Source of the DNA: Roseovarius gahaiensis
Lineage (GTDB): Bacteria > Pseudomonadota > Alphaproteobacteria > Rhodobacterales > Rhodobacteraceae
Direction of reading: 5' to 3'
DNA: 45,322 nucleotides
Assembly: GCF_011601345.1 (NCBI RefSeq)
Contig: NZ_JAAORB010000024.1
Location: 1 to 45,322, forward strand
Below, piece after piece: positions 31,756 through 39,758 of this stretch. Numbering within the stretch: position 1 is the first letter of the stretch; every line of letters begins with the position of its first letter. The position numbers and the translations under genes are program-made. Below the pieces are notes generated by a model. It was not told where the DNA came from. It made no database searches and saw only the letters and a program-made list of their open reading frames with translations.

Positions 31756-32106
31756 ATGAAACGCACCATTTTCTTGACCGCATCGCTGGCGACGGCCGTC
31801 GGCCTGTTCGCAATTAGCGCAACCGCGCAGCAACAAAACGGCACCGCACCGGCAAACCAGCTGGCCCAGATGCGCATGGGCATCGCTGAAATCGCCACGA
31901 TGCTCGAAGGCCAAGGCTATACCGTCCGCGAGATCGAGCTGGAACGCGGCCGCTACGAGGTTGAGATGATCGATGCCAAGGGCCTGCGCGTCGAGGCCTA
32001 TCTCGATGCGGTTACGGGCGAGTTTCTGCCATATCGCGATGATGACCGCTATGATGACGATGACCGCTATGACGACGATGACGACGACGAGCGGTATGAC
32101 GACTGA
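31756..32106 (+). CDS. Exported PepSY-domain protein with Asp-rich tail
   Basis: 116 residues. The signal peptide is MKRTIFLTASLATAVGLFAI, cut after SATA. One PepSY-like repeat follows (MLEGQGYTVREIELERGRYE, MIDAKGLRVEAYLDAVTGEF). The last 24 residues are a repeat of RYDDDD-type units, almost only Asp, Tyr and Arg. Such a tail could bind divalent cations; that is inference. It overlaps the cytochrome b561 gene by 1 nt (TGATG), so they are coupled. Its paralogue lies across the divergent promoter. Confidence 0.85.
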   Translation: MKRTIFLTASLATAVGLFAISATAQQQNGTAPANQLAQMRMGIAEIATMLEGQGYTVREIELERGRYEVEMIDAKGLRVEAYLDAVTGEFLPYRDDDRYDDDDRYDDDDDDERYDD

Positions 32107-32735
32107 TGGCGGCGACTGCTGAAACCGGAACGGTGCGGGTCTGGGACCCATTGGTCCGCATCGGCCACTGGGTGCTGGTGGCGGGGTTCGCCACCGCCTA
32201 CCTCACCGAGGGTGAGCCGCAATGGCTCCACAGTTATGCGGGCTATGGTGTCATGGCGGTGGTGGTCCTGCGCCTTGTCTGGGGCGTCATTGGCACCCGG
32301 CATGCCCGGTTTGCCGATTTTGTCACCGGGCCGCGGCGGGTGCTGGATTATCTGCGCGGGCTCGTCACGGGCAGGGCCGAGCGTCACCTCGGCCATAGCC
32401 CAGCGGGCGGCGCTATGACCGTGGCGCTGCTAGTCGCGCTGGCGCTGACGGCACTGTCGGGAATGGCCACCCTGGCCGTAGAAGAGGGAGAGGGTCTGCT
32501 GGCGGGTGTCGTCACCGCACAAAGCCTGCCCGCATGGGCGATGGAAGAGAAAGAGGACGATGATGACTACGGCGAGCATGGTGCAGGTGAGGCCTTCGAA
32601 GAGATTCACGAGTTCGCCACGAACGCCACGTTTGTGCTAATCGTTCTGCACATCGCCGGCGTCGTGGTGGCCAGCCTCGCCCACCGCGAAAACCTCCTGC
32701 GTTCCATGATTGACGGCCGCAAGCGCGCGCCGTGA
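32106..32735 (+). CDS. Cytochrome b561 family protein
   Basis: A 209-residue four-helix membrane cytochrome b that passes electrons between quinol and a periplasmic partner. WDPLVRIGHWVLVAGFATAY starts helix 1 with heme-ligand His21. His42 is in WLHSYAGYGVM, and LIVLHIAGVVVASLAHRENL in the last helix carries two more His, enough for two b hemes. Between helices 3 and 4 is an acidic loop (EEKEDDDDYGEHGAGEAFEE). This gene pair (PepSY plus cytochrome b561) beside a two-component system recurs in Proteobacteria and suggests regulated periplasmic electron transfer. Confidence 0.9.
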   Translation: MAATAETGTVRVWDPLVRIGHWVLVAGFATAYLTEGEPQWLHSYAGYGVMAVVVLRLVWGVIGTRHARFADFVTGPRRVLDYLRGLVTGRAERHLGHSPAGGAMTVALLVALALTALSGMATLAVEEGEGLLAGVVTAQSLPAWAMEEKEDDDDYGEHGAGEAFEEIHEFATNATFVLIVLHIAGVVVASLAHRENLLRSMIDGRKRAP

Positions 32736-32868
32736 CACCGGCCGGGCCTCCGATGCGGGGCCCGGCGCCATGCGCGGACCGCTCCGCTGCATATTGAACT
32801 GGCCCCCATTTCGACCGGACACCTTGGCCTGACCAAGGAGGCTTAAGGATAAGCTGAAGCACGGGCTT

Positions 32869-33174
32869 ATGTCTGAGATAGAAACCATCACCAATGGAGG
32901 TCGTCGTCGGCGCTGATCTGCGGCGAATAAACTGCGGATCTTGGAAGAGACGCTTTATGACGGCGAGAGCATTTCTGCCGTTGCCCGTCGTAATGGCGTG
33001 GCCCCCAATCTGCTGTATCGTTGGCGCAAACTGATGCTTGCAGGGGGCAGTATCGCCGTGACAGGGGATGACAGTGGTGATGTGCCGTCACGCTTCGAGC
33101 CGTCCGAAGAGACCGAGGAAGACATTTATGATCGTATCATGAGCCGTATCTCCAGCTCGTTCTGGCTAGGCTAA
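32869..33174 (+). pseudogene. IS3-family OrfA with nonsense codon, truncated
   Basis: ATG 32869 (MSEIETITNGGRRRR) leads into a TGA where, from recall, relatives have Trp (RRRRWS), then continues SAANKLRILEETLYDGESIS and AVARRNGVAPNLLYRWRKLM, a clear OrfA HTH. After DDSGDVPSRFEPSEETEEDI it leaves the family and stops at 33174. Upstream, TGAACTGGCCCCCATTTCGA (32795) resembles an IS3 end. The second ORF is absent. Confidence 0.7.
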
Positions 33175-33244
33175 AGGCGCACTAATTTACGATCTATTGA
33201 AGTTGATCATTTCACATGAATGATATGTTAATATAGATCATAAA

Positions 33245-33314
33245 TTGAAAATAGAAGTTCTATATGATATACTGAAGTACATCAGGCGCTTGGCTCGATA
33301 TACAGGATTATATC
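33245..33314 (+). promoter_or_regulatory. Promoter and operators of hipBA module 3
   Basis: TTGAAA (33245-33250), 17 bp, TATACT (33268-33273). The spacer contains the palindrome ATAGAA-G-TTCTAT (33251-33263). A second palindrome GATATA-CAGGAT-TATATC (33297-33314) covers the ribosome binding site just before the start. The leader from about 33175 is conspicuously AT-rich. Confidence 0.6.
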
Positions 33315-33317
33315 AAA

Positions 33318-33908
33318 TTGAACTATGAGAGCGAGAAACTGGCAGCGACACTGAAAGCTGCGCGTGAGAAGAAGGGGCTTAGCCAGCGAACGCTAAGCGC
33401 CCGTGCAGGTGTGCCGCAGTCGCATATCTCCAAGATCGAGAGCGGCGTGGTTAATCTCACTGTTTCAAGTCTGACCGCCATTGCCAACGCCCTTGATCTG
33501 GAGTTGGCGCTTGTGCCGCGCAAGGCGGCGCCAGCGGTCAGAACGCTAGCCCGTAGCGTAAACGACGTGCCGAAGGCCACGCCGGAAACGCGCAAAGAGA
33601 TTGCGTGGCTCGCCAAACAGCTTGAGCGCATCCAGTCGCTCAAGATCGATAGTTCTGCCTTCGAAAACCTGCAGCGGCAGTTTCGGGAGATCCGTCAGTT
33701 CGAGAACCTGATCCGGAACACCGACACGTTGCGCAGTATCCGTGAAGCGCTCAAAACAGTAGAGGATGCAGGTGGTATCCCAACGCTCCAAGACGCGTCA
33801 AAGCAGATGAACAGTCTACGTAATGCCCTCGCCCACGGTATGGCCGATGAGGATCGGGCGCGCCCGCCGCGTCCGGCTTACCGCTTGGATGGAGATAACG
33901 ATGAATAG
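33318..33908 (+). CDS. hipB: Large HipB-like antitoxin, module 3
   Basis: A 196-residue XRE protein, about twice the size of the other HipBs here. The HTH lies at about 17-40 (KKGLSQRTLSARAGVPQSHI, SKIESG). From about 90 a helical region follows (ERIQSLKIDSSAFENLQRQF, LIRNTDTLRSIREALKTVED) of unknown role. The only in-frame start that fits is TTG 33318, with AGGA 10 nt upstream. It overlaps the hipA start by 8 nt. The extra C-terminal domain may hold HipA in a different way from E. coli HipB. Antitoxin role is inferred from position and HTH. Confidence 0.82.
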   Translation: MNYESEKLAATLKAAREKKGLSQRTLSARAGVPQSHISKIESGVVNLTVSSLTAIANALDLELALVPRKAAPAVRTLARSVNDVPKATPETRKEIAWLAKQLERIQSLKIDSSAFENLQRQFREIRQFENLIRNTDTLRSIREALKTVEDAGGIPTLQDASKQMNSLRNALAHGMADEDRARPPRPAYRLDGDNDE

Positions 33909-35133
33909 TGTCTCCGTCCTCAACGTGAATCTGTATGGAGAGCCCATTGGCACGCTGACCAATCTTGGCGGTGATCGCACCATCTTTGCCTTCACTGATG
34001 AGTATATTGCTGATCCTGACAGGCCGACGCTTGGTCTTGCCTTCAAGGATGAATTCGGGGAGCTCAATACGGATTTTCGCCCCTACCAGAAGCGCGTCAT
34101 GCCCTTTTTTTCGAACCTTCTACCCGAAGGTCGTCTGCGTAAATATCTGGCCGAACAGGCGGGCGTGAATTCCGAACGTGAGTTCCATCTGCTCTGGGCA
34201 CTCGGCCATGACCTACCCGGCGCGATCACGATCACCCCTGCCGATGGCGAAGCCTGGCCGCCGTATGTCGCCGATGGACGCGATGATCATGATGACGATC
34301 ATCGTGAGAACGCGTTGCGCTTTTCGCTGGCAGGCGTTCAGCTTAAGTTTTCTGCCGTGACGGAGGCAAGTGGCGGGCTGACCATTCCTGCCTCAGGTGT
34401 CGGCGGCTCTTGGATCGTCAAGCTGCCCTCACGAGAATTCGCGGGCGTCCCTGAAAATGAATTCTCGATGATGAAGCTGGCGGGTCTGGTCGGGATGAAC
34501 GTGCCTGCCATTGATCTCGTGGGGATTGATGCGATCAAGAACCTGCCCGAAGGACTCGATAAGATCGGCAAACATGCCTTTGTGATCGAACGCTTTGATC
34601 GTCTGTCCGATGGATCGCGCGTGCATATTGAAGATTTTGCGCAGGTCTACGGGCTCTATCCTGAGGAAAAGTACGGCAATGGCACATTCCGGAATATCGC
34701 CCAGGTAATCGCCGCCGAAGGTAATGATGCCGACATCATCGAATATGTCCGGCGCCTGACCTTCAACATGCTGATCGGTAATGCCGACATGCATATGAAG
34801 AACTGGTCGTTGATCTATCCGGACAGGCGGAATGTCTCGCTGGCGCCCACCTATGATTTTGTGGCGACCGTACCCTATCTTCCGGGCGATGCGACGAACA
34901 TGAAGATCAGCCGCGCCAAGGCCTTCTCGGCGTTCTCAATGGATGAGCTGACCCACCTTGCCGTGAAAGCTGCGATTCCGAAGAAAATGACGATTGACGC
35001 AGCCAAAGAGACGGTTCAGCGCTTTCGGGAGCAGTGGGAGGCGGAAGCGACAAATCTACCGATGAGCGATGAAGTCAGATCAGCCGTTGAGGCTCACATG
35101 AAGACAGTGCCCATCCTGGAGGAACTGTCATAG
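33901..35133 (+). CDS. hipA: HipA-family Ser/Thr kinase toxin, module 3
   Basis: A 410-residue HipA kinase with all core parts: VMPFFSNLLPEGRLRKYLAE in the N-subdomain, the P-loop LRFSLAGVQLKFSA with Ser142 as the likely autophosphorylation site, SWIVKLPS with the ATP lysine, HIEDFAQVYGLYPEEKY, the catalytic loop GNADMHMKNWSLIY (Asp296) and YDFVAT. ATG 33901 follows GGAGATAACG; a longer frame upstream lies inside hipB. It belongs to a third branch, distinct from modules 1, 2 and 4 by motif wording. Confidence 0.9.
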   Translation: MNSVSVLNVNLYGEPIGTLTNLGGDRTIFAFTDEYIADPDRPTLGLAFKDEFGELNTDFRPYQKRVMPFFSNLLPEGRLRKYLAEQAGVNSEREFHLLWALGHDLPGAITITPADGEAWPPYVADGRDDHDDDHRENALRFSLAGVQLKFSAVTEASGGLTIPASGVGGSWIVKLPSREFAGVPENEFSMMKLAGLVGMNVPAIDLVGIDAIKNLPEGLDKIGKHAFVIERFDRLSDGSRVHIEDFAQVYGLYPEEKYGNGTFRNIAQVIAAEGNDADIIEYVRRLTFNMLIGNADMHMKNWSLIYPDRRNVSLAPTYDFVATVPYLPGDATNMKISRAKAFSAFSMDELTHLAVKAAIPKKMTIDAAKETVQRFREQWEAEATNLPMSDEVRSAVEAHMKTVPILEELS

Positions 35134-35566
35134 GGCAAGGGGTTCCTGACACACCAGCAAAGCAGGGCGACAAATGCGCCTAGCTTTCAGCGCTTGGTAT
35201 GTCCCAGATTTTTTGTGGCACTCTCAAAAAGGTCGCCGGATCGTTCTTTGATCTTTGCTTGTTCAAGCTGTTGTGTTCGCAAAGGCGCTTGTTCAGAAAG
35301 AGAAAGGCCGAGTTTGAAAAGATCGCTATCTGCGCTTCGCCGTCTCTGATGCTTACCGCAGCATCAGCCAGGGCCGCCACCGCCTGCGGATTGGCGGCTT
35401 TCGGGAAAAATGGTCCAAATGCTTCGCATTTGCAGCGGAGCAGTCAATGCGCCTGATACATATGTCGTGGTTTGGCTGTCTCTGGTCATAGGGGCAACTT
35501 CAAAGGGGCGCTGACAACCCATCACTGAGGGCTACACCGCCGCGAGTCGGCTTAGTCCTTAGTCCT
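35134..35566. other. Intergenic region between hipA module 3 and the second formamidase segment
   Basis: An 85-codon open frame (35199-35456) has no recognisable family and no good ribosome binding site. The last 40 bp resemble the flank of formamidase copy A. Nothing else is seen. Confidence 0.35.
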
Positions 35567-35824
35567 CTTTCATCGTTACTGTGTCACGATGCGCTTTGAT
35601 GATACGAAGCGGGGTACCGAGCGGTTCAGGGGATTGGCCGCATCAAAACTGCTTAGAAAGCGCAGAAAACCGCCGCTACATTCTTTTATGTTGTAACGTC
35701 TATAAAATGCGAAAGGATTATTCCGCCATATGACGCGGGCCAGATATGCGCATGTGGCGACTTGATGTTGGCAAGCTTCCGGTTAATTTTTGGCATTAAT
35801 AATCTGAAATTCAAGGAGTTCATC

Positions 35825-37147
35825 ATGCCGGACGGAATAAATGCAGGAACCGCTGCAAGACGCAGTGTGGTCGTTCAAGAGTTCACCAATAGCGTTCTCG
35901 ACCCCAACGAAGCGATGCTAGGGCCGGTTGAAGATGGTGGCACCATTATCGCAAATACAGCGCCGGGATGCTGGGGCCCCATGATCACTCCGCGTCTGCG
36001 GGGCGGCCATGAGGTCACGAAGCCGATCTTCGTGGAGGGTGCAGAGATTGGGGATGGCGTCGCGATCCGCATCCGCGATATCACCGTGACCTCCATCGCC
36101 ACAGCGTCCGGGCACGACAGCTCTCCCGAGGGTTTTTGCCTTGGTGATCCTTACGTCGCAGCACGCTGTCCTGTCTGTGACACAGTCTGGCCTGAAACAC
36201 ATATCGAGGGCATCGGACAGGACTCGGTAAAGTGCGACACCTGCGGAAACGCCGTTAAGCCCTTCGAAGTGGTGCATGGCTACACAGTGACCTTTGACGA
36301 TACCCGCACGGTTGGGCTGACCTTGCCTAAAGAAGCGGCAGAAACCATCGCTGGAGACGCAGACCATTATTCGGCTTTGCCGGATGAAAGCCGCCAGCAT
36401 TCTATCTTGCACTATGCTCCATCGGACATGCCCGGAACCTTGATCCGAATGCGCCCCTTTATGGGACAGTTGGGCACTTGCCCTTCGATGCCCATGCCGG
36501 ACAGTCACAATGCTGGCGACTTTGGTGCTTTCTTGGTGGGCGCGCCGCATGACTATGGCATCACGCCGGAGCAGTTGATCGAGCACAAGACCGATGGCCA
36601 CATGGACATCGACGCCGTGCGTGCCGGATCAATCCTCGTGGCACCGGTAAAGGTTCCAGGTGCGGGCGTTTACATGGGTGATATGCATGCCGGGCAAGGT
36701 GACGGCGAAATCGCTGGGCATACAATGGATGTTTCGGGCAGTGTGACCTTGCAGGTCGAGGTCGTGAAGAACTATCCGTTGGACGGGCCAGTCCTGTTTC
36801 CGCTGGAAGAGGATCTCCCGCCGCTTGCAAAACCATTCACCGAGGTCGAAACCGCCAAGGGAGAGCGCCTTGCAAAACGGTGGGGCGTGTCGCAGATCGA
36901 ACCGCTCGCACCGATTTCGGTTATCGGTACCGCAGCTAACCTGAACGACGCGATCGAAAATGGCTTGGCCCGCGCGGCCAAATTGCTAGACGTAACTGTT
37001 GCAGAAATTCGCAATCGGGCCACTGTCAATGGCGCGATCGAAATTGGCCGCGCGCCAGGGGTGATACAAGTTACATTCCTCGCGCCGCTCGTCAAACTCG
37101 ATGCGGTTGGACTGGGCGATTACGCACGCGAGCAATACGGTCTTTAA
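35825..37147 (+). CDS. fmdA: Formamidase/acetamidase (FmdA/AmdA family), copy B
   Basis: 440 residues, protein sequence identical to copy A at 11324; the open frame differs only upstream of the chosen start (an NNL in place of NNP before the ribosome binding site). AAGGAG precedes ATG 35825. Both copies keep their upstream 250 bp, so both are probably expressed, doubling the dose. The neighbours differ: hipBA module 3 upstream and IS21 debris downstream. The absence of visible coding differences indicates a very recent duplication or ongoing gene conversion. Confidence 0.92.
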   Translation: MPDGINAGTAARRSVVVQEFTNSVLDPNEAMLGPVEDGGTIIANTAPGCWGPMITPRLRGGHEVTKPIFVEGAEIGDGVAIRIRDITVTSIATASGHDSSPEGFCLGDPYVAARCPVCDTVWPETHIEGIGQDSVKCDTCGNAVKPFEVVHGYTVTFDDTRTVGLTLPKEAAETIAGDADHYSALPDESRQHSILHYAPSDMPGTLIRMRPFMGQLGTCPSMPMPDSHNAGDFGAFLVGAPHDYGITPEQLIEHKTDGHMDIDAVRAGSILVAPVKVPGAGVYMGDMHAGQGDGEIAGHTMDVSGSVTLQVEVVKNYPLDGPVLFPLEEDLPPLAKPFTEVETAKGERLAKRWGVSQIEPLAPISVIGTAANLNDAIENGLARAAKLLDVTVAEIRNRATVNGAIEIGRAPGVIQVTFLAPLVKLDAVGLGDYAREQYGL

Positions 37148-37156
37148 TATTGAAAC

Positions 37157-37202
37157 TGCCCGTCACCGCTTGTCAGGAACGAAGACTTCGTGGTGACGGG
37201 CA
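37157..37202 (+). terminator. Inverted repeat after fmdA copy B
   Basis: Identical to 12656-12701: TGCCCGTCACC and GGTGACGGGCA arms with a 24-nt loop. Confidence 0.5.
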
Positions 37203-37364
37203 ACGCTGCGATGTCCAGCATCGGCATGCGCGTGTTGCGTGAATGCGGGCTGAAGTTTCACATGTGGGGATTTCAAAATTACCGGACAGCGCTTTCGCTA
37301 AATCTTGGACCGCCGTTTCAGTAATGCCCGTACAGTTCGGGCGCGGCTGATTATCTGACTGCGA

Positions 37365-37844
37365 TTATGTTTCGTGTTGGAGTGTTTCGGTATTTTTGCC
37401 GGGGGTCGAGTTTGCGTTTTGGTCCGGCCGTGGCTTGCTGTTTCTCTTGAGGTTGATGCGGTGGGCGTTGTGGACGATCCGGTCGAGTATGGCATCGGCG
37501 ATTGTGGGTTCGCCGATCATGTCGTGCCAACCTGAGACGGGTAACTGCTCAGTGATGATGGTAGAGCGGCGCTGATAACGCTCTTCGAACCGTCTTGCGG
37601 TCGCAGCCAACCTTCTGCGCAAATGCAAAGACGCTCAGGCCCTGCTTCTTCAAATCATGGATCAAAGCAATCTCGCTCAGTCCCTTCAACTGCTTACCCC
37701 TGTCCGCTCTTCATTTTAGGGCATCGGGCCTTGTGTTCCGCGCCAGCGACAAATCCGAATAATTGAAGTTCGGAATGACCCCTGACGCTCACGACTGGGA
37801 AAATTCAAACGGCAGTTTTGAGGAGATTACGTCCGGCGATTACA
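37365..37844 (-). pseudogene. IS21 remnant: istA start fused to istB end by deletion
   Basis: From the end TGTAATCGCCGGACGTAATC (37844, minus strand) the sequence runs to [35 protein letters not shown] (IstA N-terminus). It is then directly joined to [20 protein letters not shown] and [20 protein letters not shown], the C-terminus of the IstB ATPase, ending at 37365. Nearly all of istA and most of istB are deleted. Its left end is a diverged inverted copy of 630-895. The 88 bp from 37277 to the istB stop show no recognised feature. Confidence 0.75.
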
Positions 37845-38138
37845 AAGACGGCGCGGCTCTGGACCTATGTGCGCGATGATCGCCCTTTTAACGGTACCGC
37901 GCCGCCCGCTGTCGTGTTCCGCTTCTCCCCTGATCGCGCTGGCGCGCATCAAACGAAACATCAGGCAGGCTGGCAGGGCATCCTGCAGGCGGATGCCTAT
38001 GCCGGGTAGAACCAGCTCTACGATGCCGCCCGACAGCCCGGGCCGGTGGCATCAGCGCTGTCCTGGTCGCACGCACGGCACAAGTTCTTCGAACTCGCCG
38101 ACGTGCAGACCAACACCCGCACAGCCACCCGGTTCTAG
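37845..38138 (+). pseudogene. IS66-family transposase fragment with internal stop
   Basis: KTARLWTYVRDDRPFNGTAP and GWQGILQADAYAG, then a TAG, then NQLYDAARQPGPVASALSWS and ARHKFFELADVQTN: this is the DDE core of IS66 TnpC ('ARLWTYVRDDRPF-G--PPA--(F/Y)-YS-DR-GEHP--HL--(F/W)-G-LQADAY-G', 'CWAHARRKFFEL'). It is cut at the IS21 end on the left, has a nonsense codon and ends at a second TAG. Confidence 0.75.
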
Positions 38139-38171
38139 CGGAACTGGCAGCGCATCAATCGGGAGGGAATA

Positions 38172-38555
38172 TCACAACGCAGAATGAAGATCGGTTTTGG
38201 AGAAATCGTCACCGACGTAGAGCAACGGCGAACCGCTGCCCTTAGCTGTGACATAGGAGAAGCAATCCCCAAAGTTCAATCCAGCCGGATGAACGCCTTT
38301 GCCCCATTCCGAGTAAACCTCTGCGACTGCGATTGCGCCAGCTGCACTCAGGGTGTCGATTTCGACTACAATCCCTTCAAGCAGTTGCGACATCTCTTCC
38401 GATAGTCCCCGGCGCCCAGCCACGATCAGCGCTTCAGCCAGTGTCCCTGCAGAGATCTTGAAATCCTCTTCACTTTTCAACAATTCCGCTATCTGCTCTG
38501 CCTCGGGCTCTCCCAAAAGAAGAGCCATCAGTGCCGACGTATCGAGAACAATCAC
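38172..38555 (-). CDS. vapC: VapC-family PIN-domain toxin
   Basis: 127 residues with a complete PIN ribonuclease site: Asp5 in MIVLDTSALMALLLGE, Glu41 in TLAEALIVAGRRG, Asp97 in GLNFGDCFSYVTAK and Asp117 in YVGDDFSKTD. The LNFGDCFSYVTAK wording is typical of the VapC group of alphaproteobacteria. VapC toxins cut tRNA or rRNA when free of their antitoxin. The start overlaps the antitoxin stop by 4 nt (ATGA). Confidence 0.93.
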   Translation of the reverse strand: MIVLDTSALMALLLGEPEAEQIAELLKSEEDFKISAGTLAEALIVAGRRGLSEEMSQLLEGIVVEIDTLSAAGAIAVAEVYSEWGKGVHPAGLNFGDCFSYVTAKGSGSPLLYVGDDFSKTDLHSAL

Positions 38556-38809
38556 TTCGGCAGACCTTGATGATCATAAAGGAAATCTTGGCTCTGTGCC
38601 GCAGCCGGTCCAGCAGTAGCTTTAGCTGCAGCTTTGGCTCGAACAGCGTCAATCAGTTTGGCACGGTTTTCTGCAGAAGCCTTGGCATGTATTGCCACCA
38701 AGCGCACGACCGCGTGTCCATGCCTGGTCAATACCACTTCTTCACCTGCCTCCGCCCTACGGACAAGATCGGTCAAGCGCGCTTTTGCGTCGGTTATAGC
38801 AAGCTGCAT
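38552..38809 (-). CDS. vapB: VapB/Phd-type antitoxin
   Basis: 85 residues from ATG 38809 with AAGGAG upstream. MQLAITDAKARLTDLVRRAE, AGEEVVLTRHGHAVVRLVAI is the Phd/YefM-like DNA-binding fold. The C-terminal part (ENRAKLIDAVRAKAAAKATA ... DFLYDHQGLPK) is the disordered toxin-binding tail. A perfect 19-bp palindrome 29 bp upstream is the probable operator. The longer open frame to 38845 lacks support. Confidence 0.92.
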   Translation of the reverse strand: MQLAITDAKARLTDLVRRAEAGEEVVLTRHGHAVVRLVAIHAKASAENRAKLIDAVRAKAAAKATAGPAAAQSQDFLYDHQGLPK

Positions 38810-38837
38810 GGGTGTCTCCTTATTCCCACATAAATTA

Positions 38838-38856
38838 TGGACCAATCAGTGGTCCA
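38838..38856 (-). promoter_or_regulatory. vapBC operator/promoter
   Basis: TGGACCA-ATCAG-TGGTCCA is a perfect inverted repeat (7-bp arms). On the minus strand it fills the spacer between TTGAAT and ATAATT, a plausible -35/-10 pair with 18-bp spacing, so bound VapBC would block RNA polymerase. Confidence 0.65.
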
Positions 38857-38865
38857 ATTCAAGTG

Positions 38866-38967
38866 CCCGGCGACACATCCCTCGTCTCCGCCTGCAGCAG
38901 CAGCGCAACGTTCTCGGCAATGAACTTGTAGCCCTTGCCGTCGGGCACGCGCGTGGCAGGGATCGGG
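38866..38967 (-). repeat. Truncated copy of the 3' end of the 39873-40319 gene
   Basis: About 100 bp matching 39886-39987 (offset 1020) with roughly ten differences. Its minus-strand frame reads ATRVPDGKGYKFIAENVALL, against ATRVPDGKGYKFTAENVALL in the full gene. The pair is a direct repeat that encloses the TA-like module at 38990-39740. Confidence 0.85.
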
Positions 38968-38989
38968 TCGGCATGCGTCGACTTTAATC

Positions 38990-39478
38990 TCAACTCTGCT
39001 CCAAGCTTGCACGTGCATTGATCTTTTGAGCAGCAGACGCCGACGCGAACCAGCCACGTGCCGCGTCCAGCGCATCACGCACTTTGCCGGGCTGATCCTC
39101 CAGAGCAGGCAGCATTTCCGAAGCGCGGTACAGACCACCCAGTGATGGAGGCGGCATATCGCGCTTTTGCAAGGCCTGACGAGTCACTTGAAGGCGTGCG
39201 GCGACGTCCGCCAAACTCACGAGGTCCGGCTTTACTTCTCGGAGTTGCGATCCCGTCGGCAGCGCCGCCAAAACTTGTTTCACAGCCTCTGAAATGACAA
39301 GCTCTGCATCTACCCCCACACGCGTGAAGCCAAGGCCCACGAGACCAGATGCCCCGAGACCAACCACCGCATCATCACATCCGACGTCAAAAAGAGCGTC
39401 CAGGATGACATCCTCGTCATCAGATCCCTTCGGTAGCGAGACTACGATGTCGAATTCGAATTCCACTTTGTCAGCCAT
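38990..39478 (-). CDS. DNA-binding protein, putative antitoxin of a HicA-like pair
   Basis: 162 residues from ATG 39478, with AAGGAG 7 nt upstream (the ATG at 39484 is too close to it). The N-terminal half (EFDIVVSLPKGSDDEDVILD, ALFDVGCDDAVVGLGASGLV) is a ferredoxin-like small domain. The C-terminal half has a MerR/excisionase-like HTH: VSLADVAARLQVTRQALQKR, DMPPPSLGGLYRASEMLPAL. I recall this architecture as the partner of small HicA-like proteins; the pair is annotated as hypothetical in most genomes. It overlaps the upstream gene by 8 nt. The antitoxin role is an inference from the operon layout and DNA-binding domain. Confidence 0.7.
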   Translation of the reverse strand: MADKVEFEFDIVVSLPKGSDDEDVILDALFDVGCDDAVVGLGASGLVGLGFTRVGVDAELVISEAVKQVLAALPTGSQLREVKPDLVSLADVAARLQVTRQALQKRDMPPPSLGGLYRASEMLPALEDQPGKVRDALDAARGWFASASAAQKINARASLEQS

Positions 39479-39740
39479 CGTCATTCTCCTTGAATACACA
39501 TCCAGCAGCTTTTCTCAGGAGTTCGCGCGCATGGTTTCGTGGACTTCTGGGCGTGCTCCAGACTGACATCCGACAAAACGTGCCAGATCGGCAAGCGTTT
39601 CCCTCATTTGCAGGGCAAAGCACATATCCCCATGAATGCGCACTGCGCCCCTTGGCTTCATCTACACTCCAACCCAAGGCCTCCAGCTCCTGCAAAGCGC
39701 TTTCGATGTCCTTGGACGGGTGTTTCTTGCGATCCATCAT
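39471..39740 (-). CDS. Small HicA-like putative toxin
   Basis: 89 residues (start 39740 or 39737). IESALQELEALGWSVDEAKG, RSAHSWGYVLCPANEG then CRSGTFCRMSVWSTPRSPRN, HARELLRKAAG. The GW-V--(A/S)-G-(S/A)H pattern recalls the RNA-binding fold of HicA with a conserved His, while the Cys cluster (C-P-N...C--G-FC) and WSTP--P-NHA--L are specific to this family. It precedes the HTH gene and shares 8 nt with it, the toxin-first order of hicAB. A palindrome lies 20 bp upstream. Toxin activity is not known and is inferred. Confidence 0.65.
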   Translation of the reverse strand: MMDRKKHPSKDIESALQELEALGWSVDEAKGRSAHSWGYVLCPANEGNACRSGTFCRMSVWSTPRSPRNHARELLRKAAGCVFKENDDG

Positions 39741-39758
39741 TTATTCTCTCATAAGGCA

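Larger units (their letters stand above)
35567..37276 (+). repeat. 1.71-kb direct repeat, copy B (formamidase segment)
   Basis: Same orientation as and nearly identical to 11066-12775 (offset 24501). It ends at GGGATTTCAA, after which the two flanks are unrelated. Confidence 0.95.

Noticed and set aside
32037..32104. Tandem DNA repeat (GATGACGAT-type)
   Set aside because: It is the Asp-rich coding tail of the PepSY protein; no CRISPR-like spacing.
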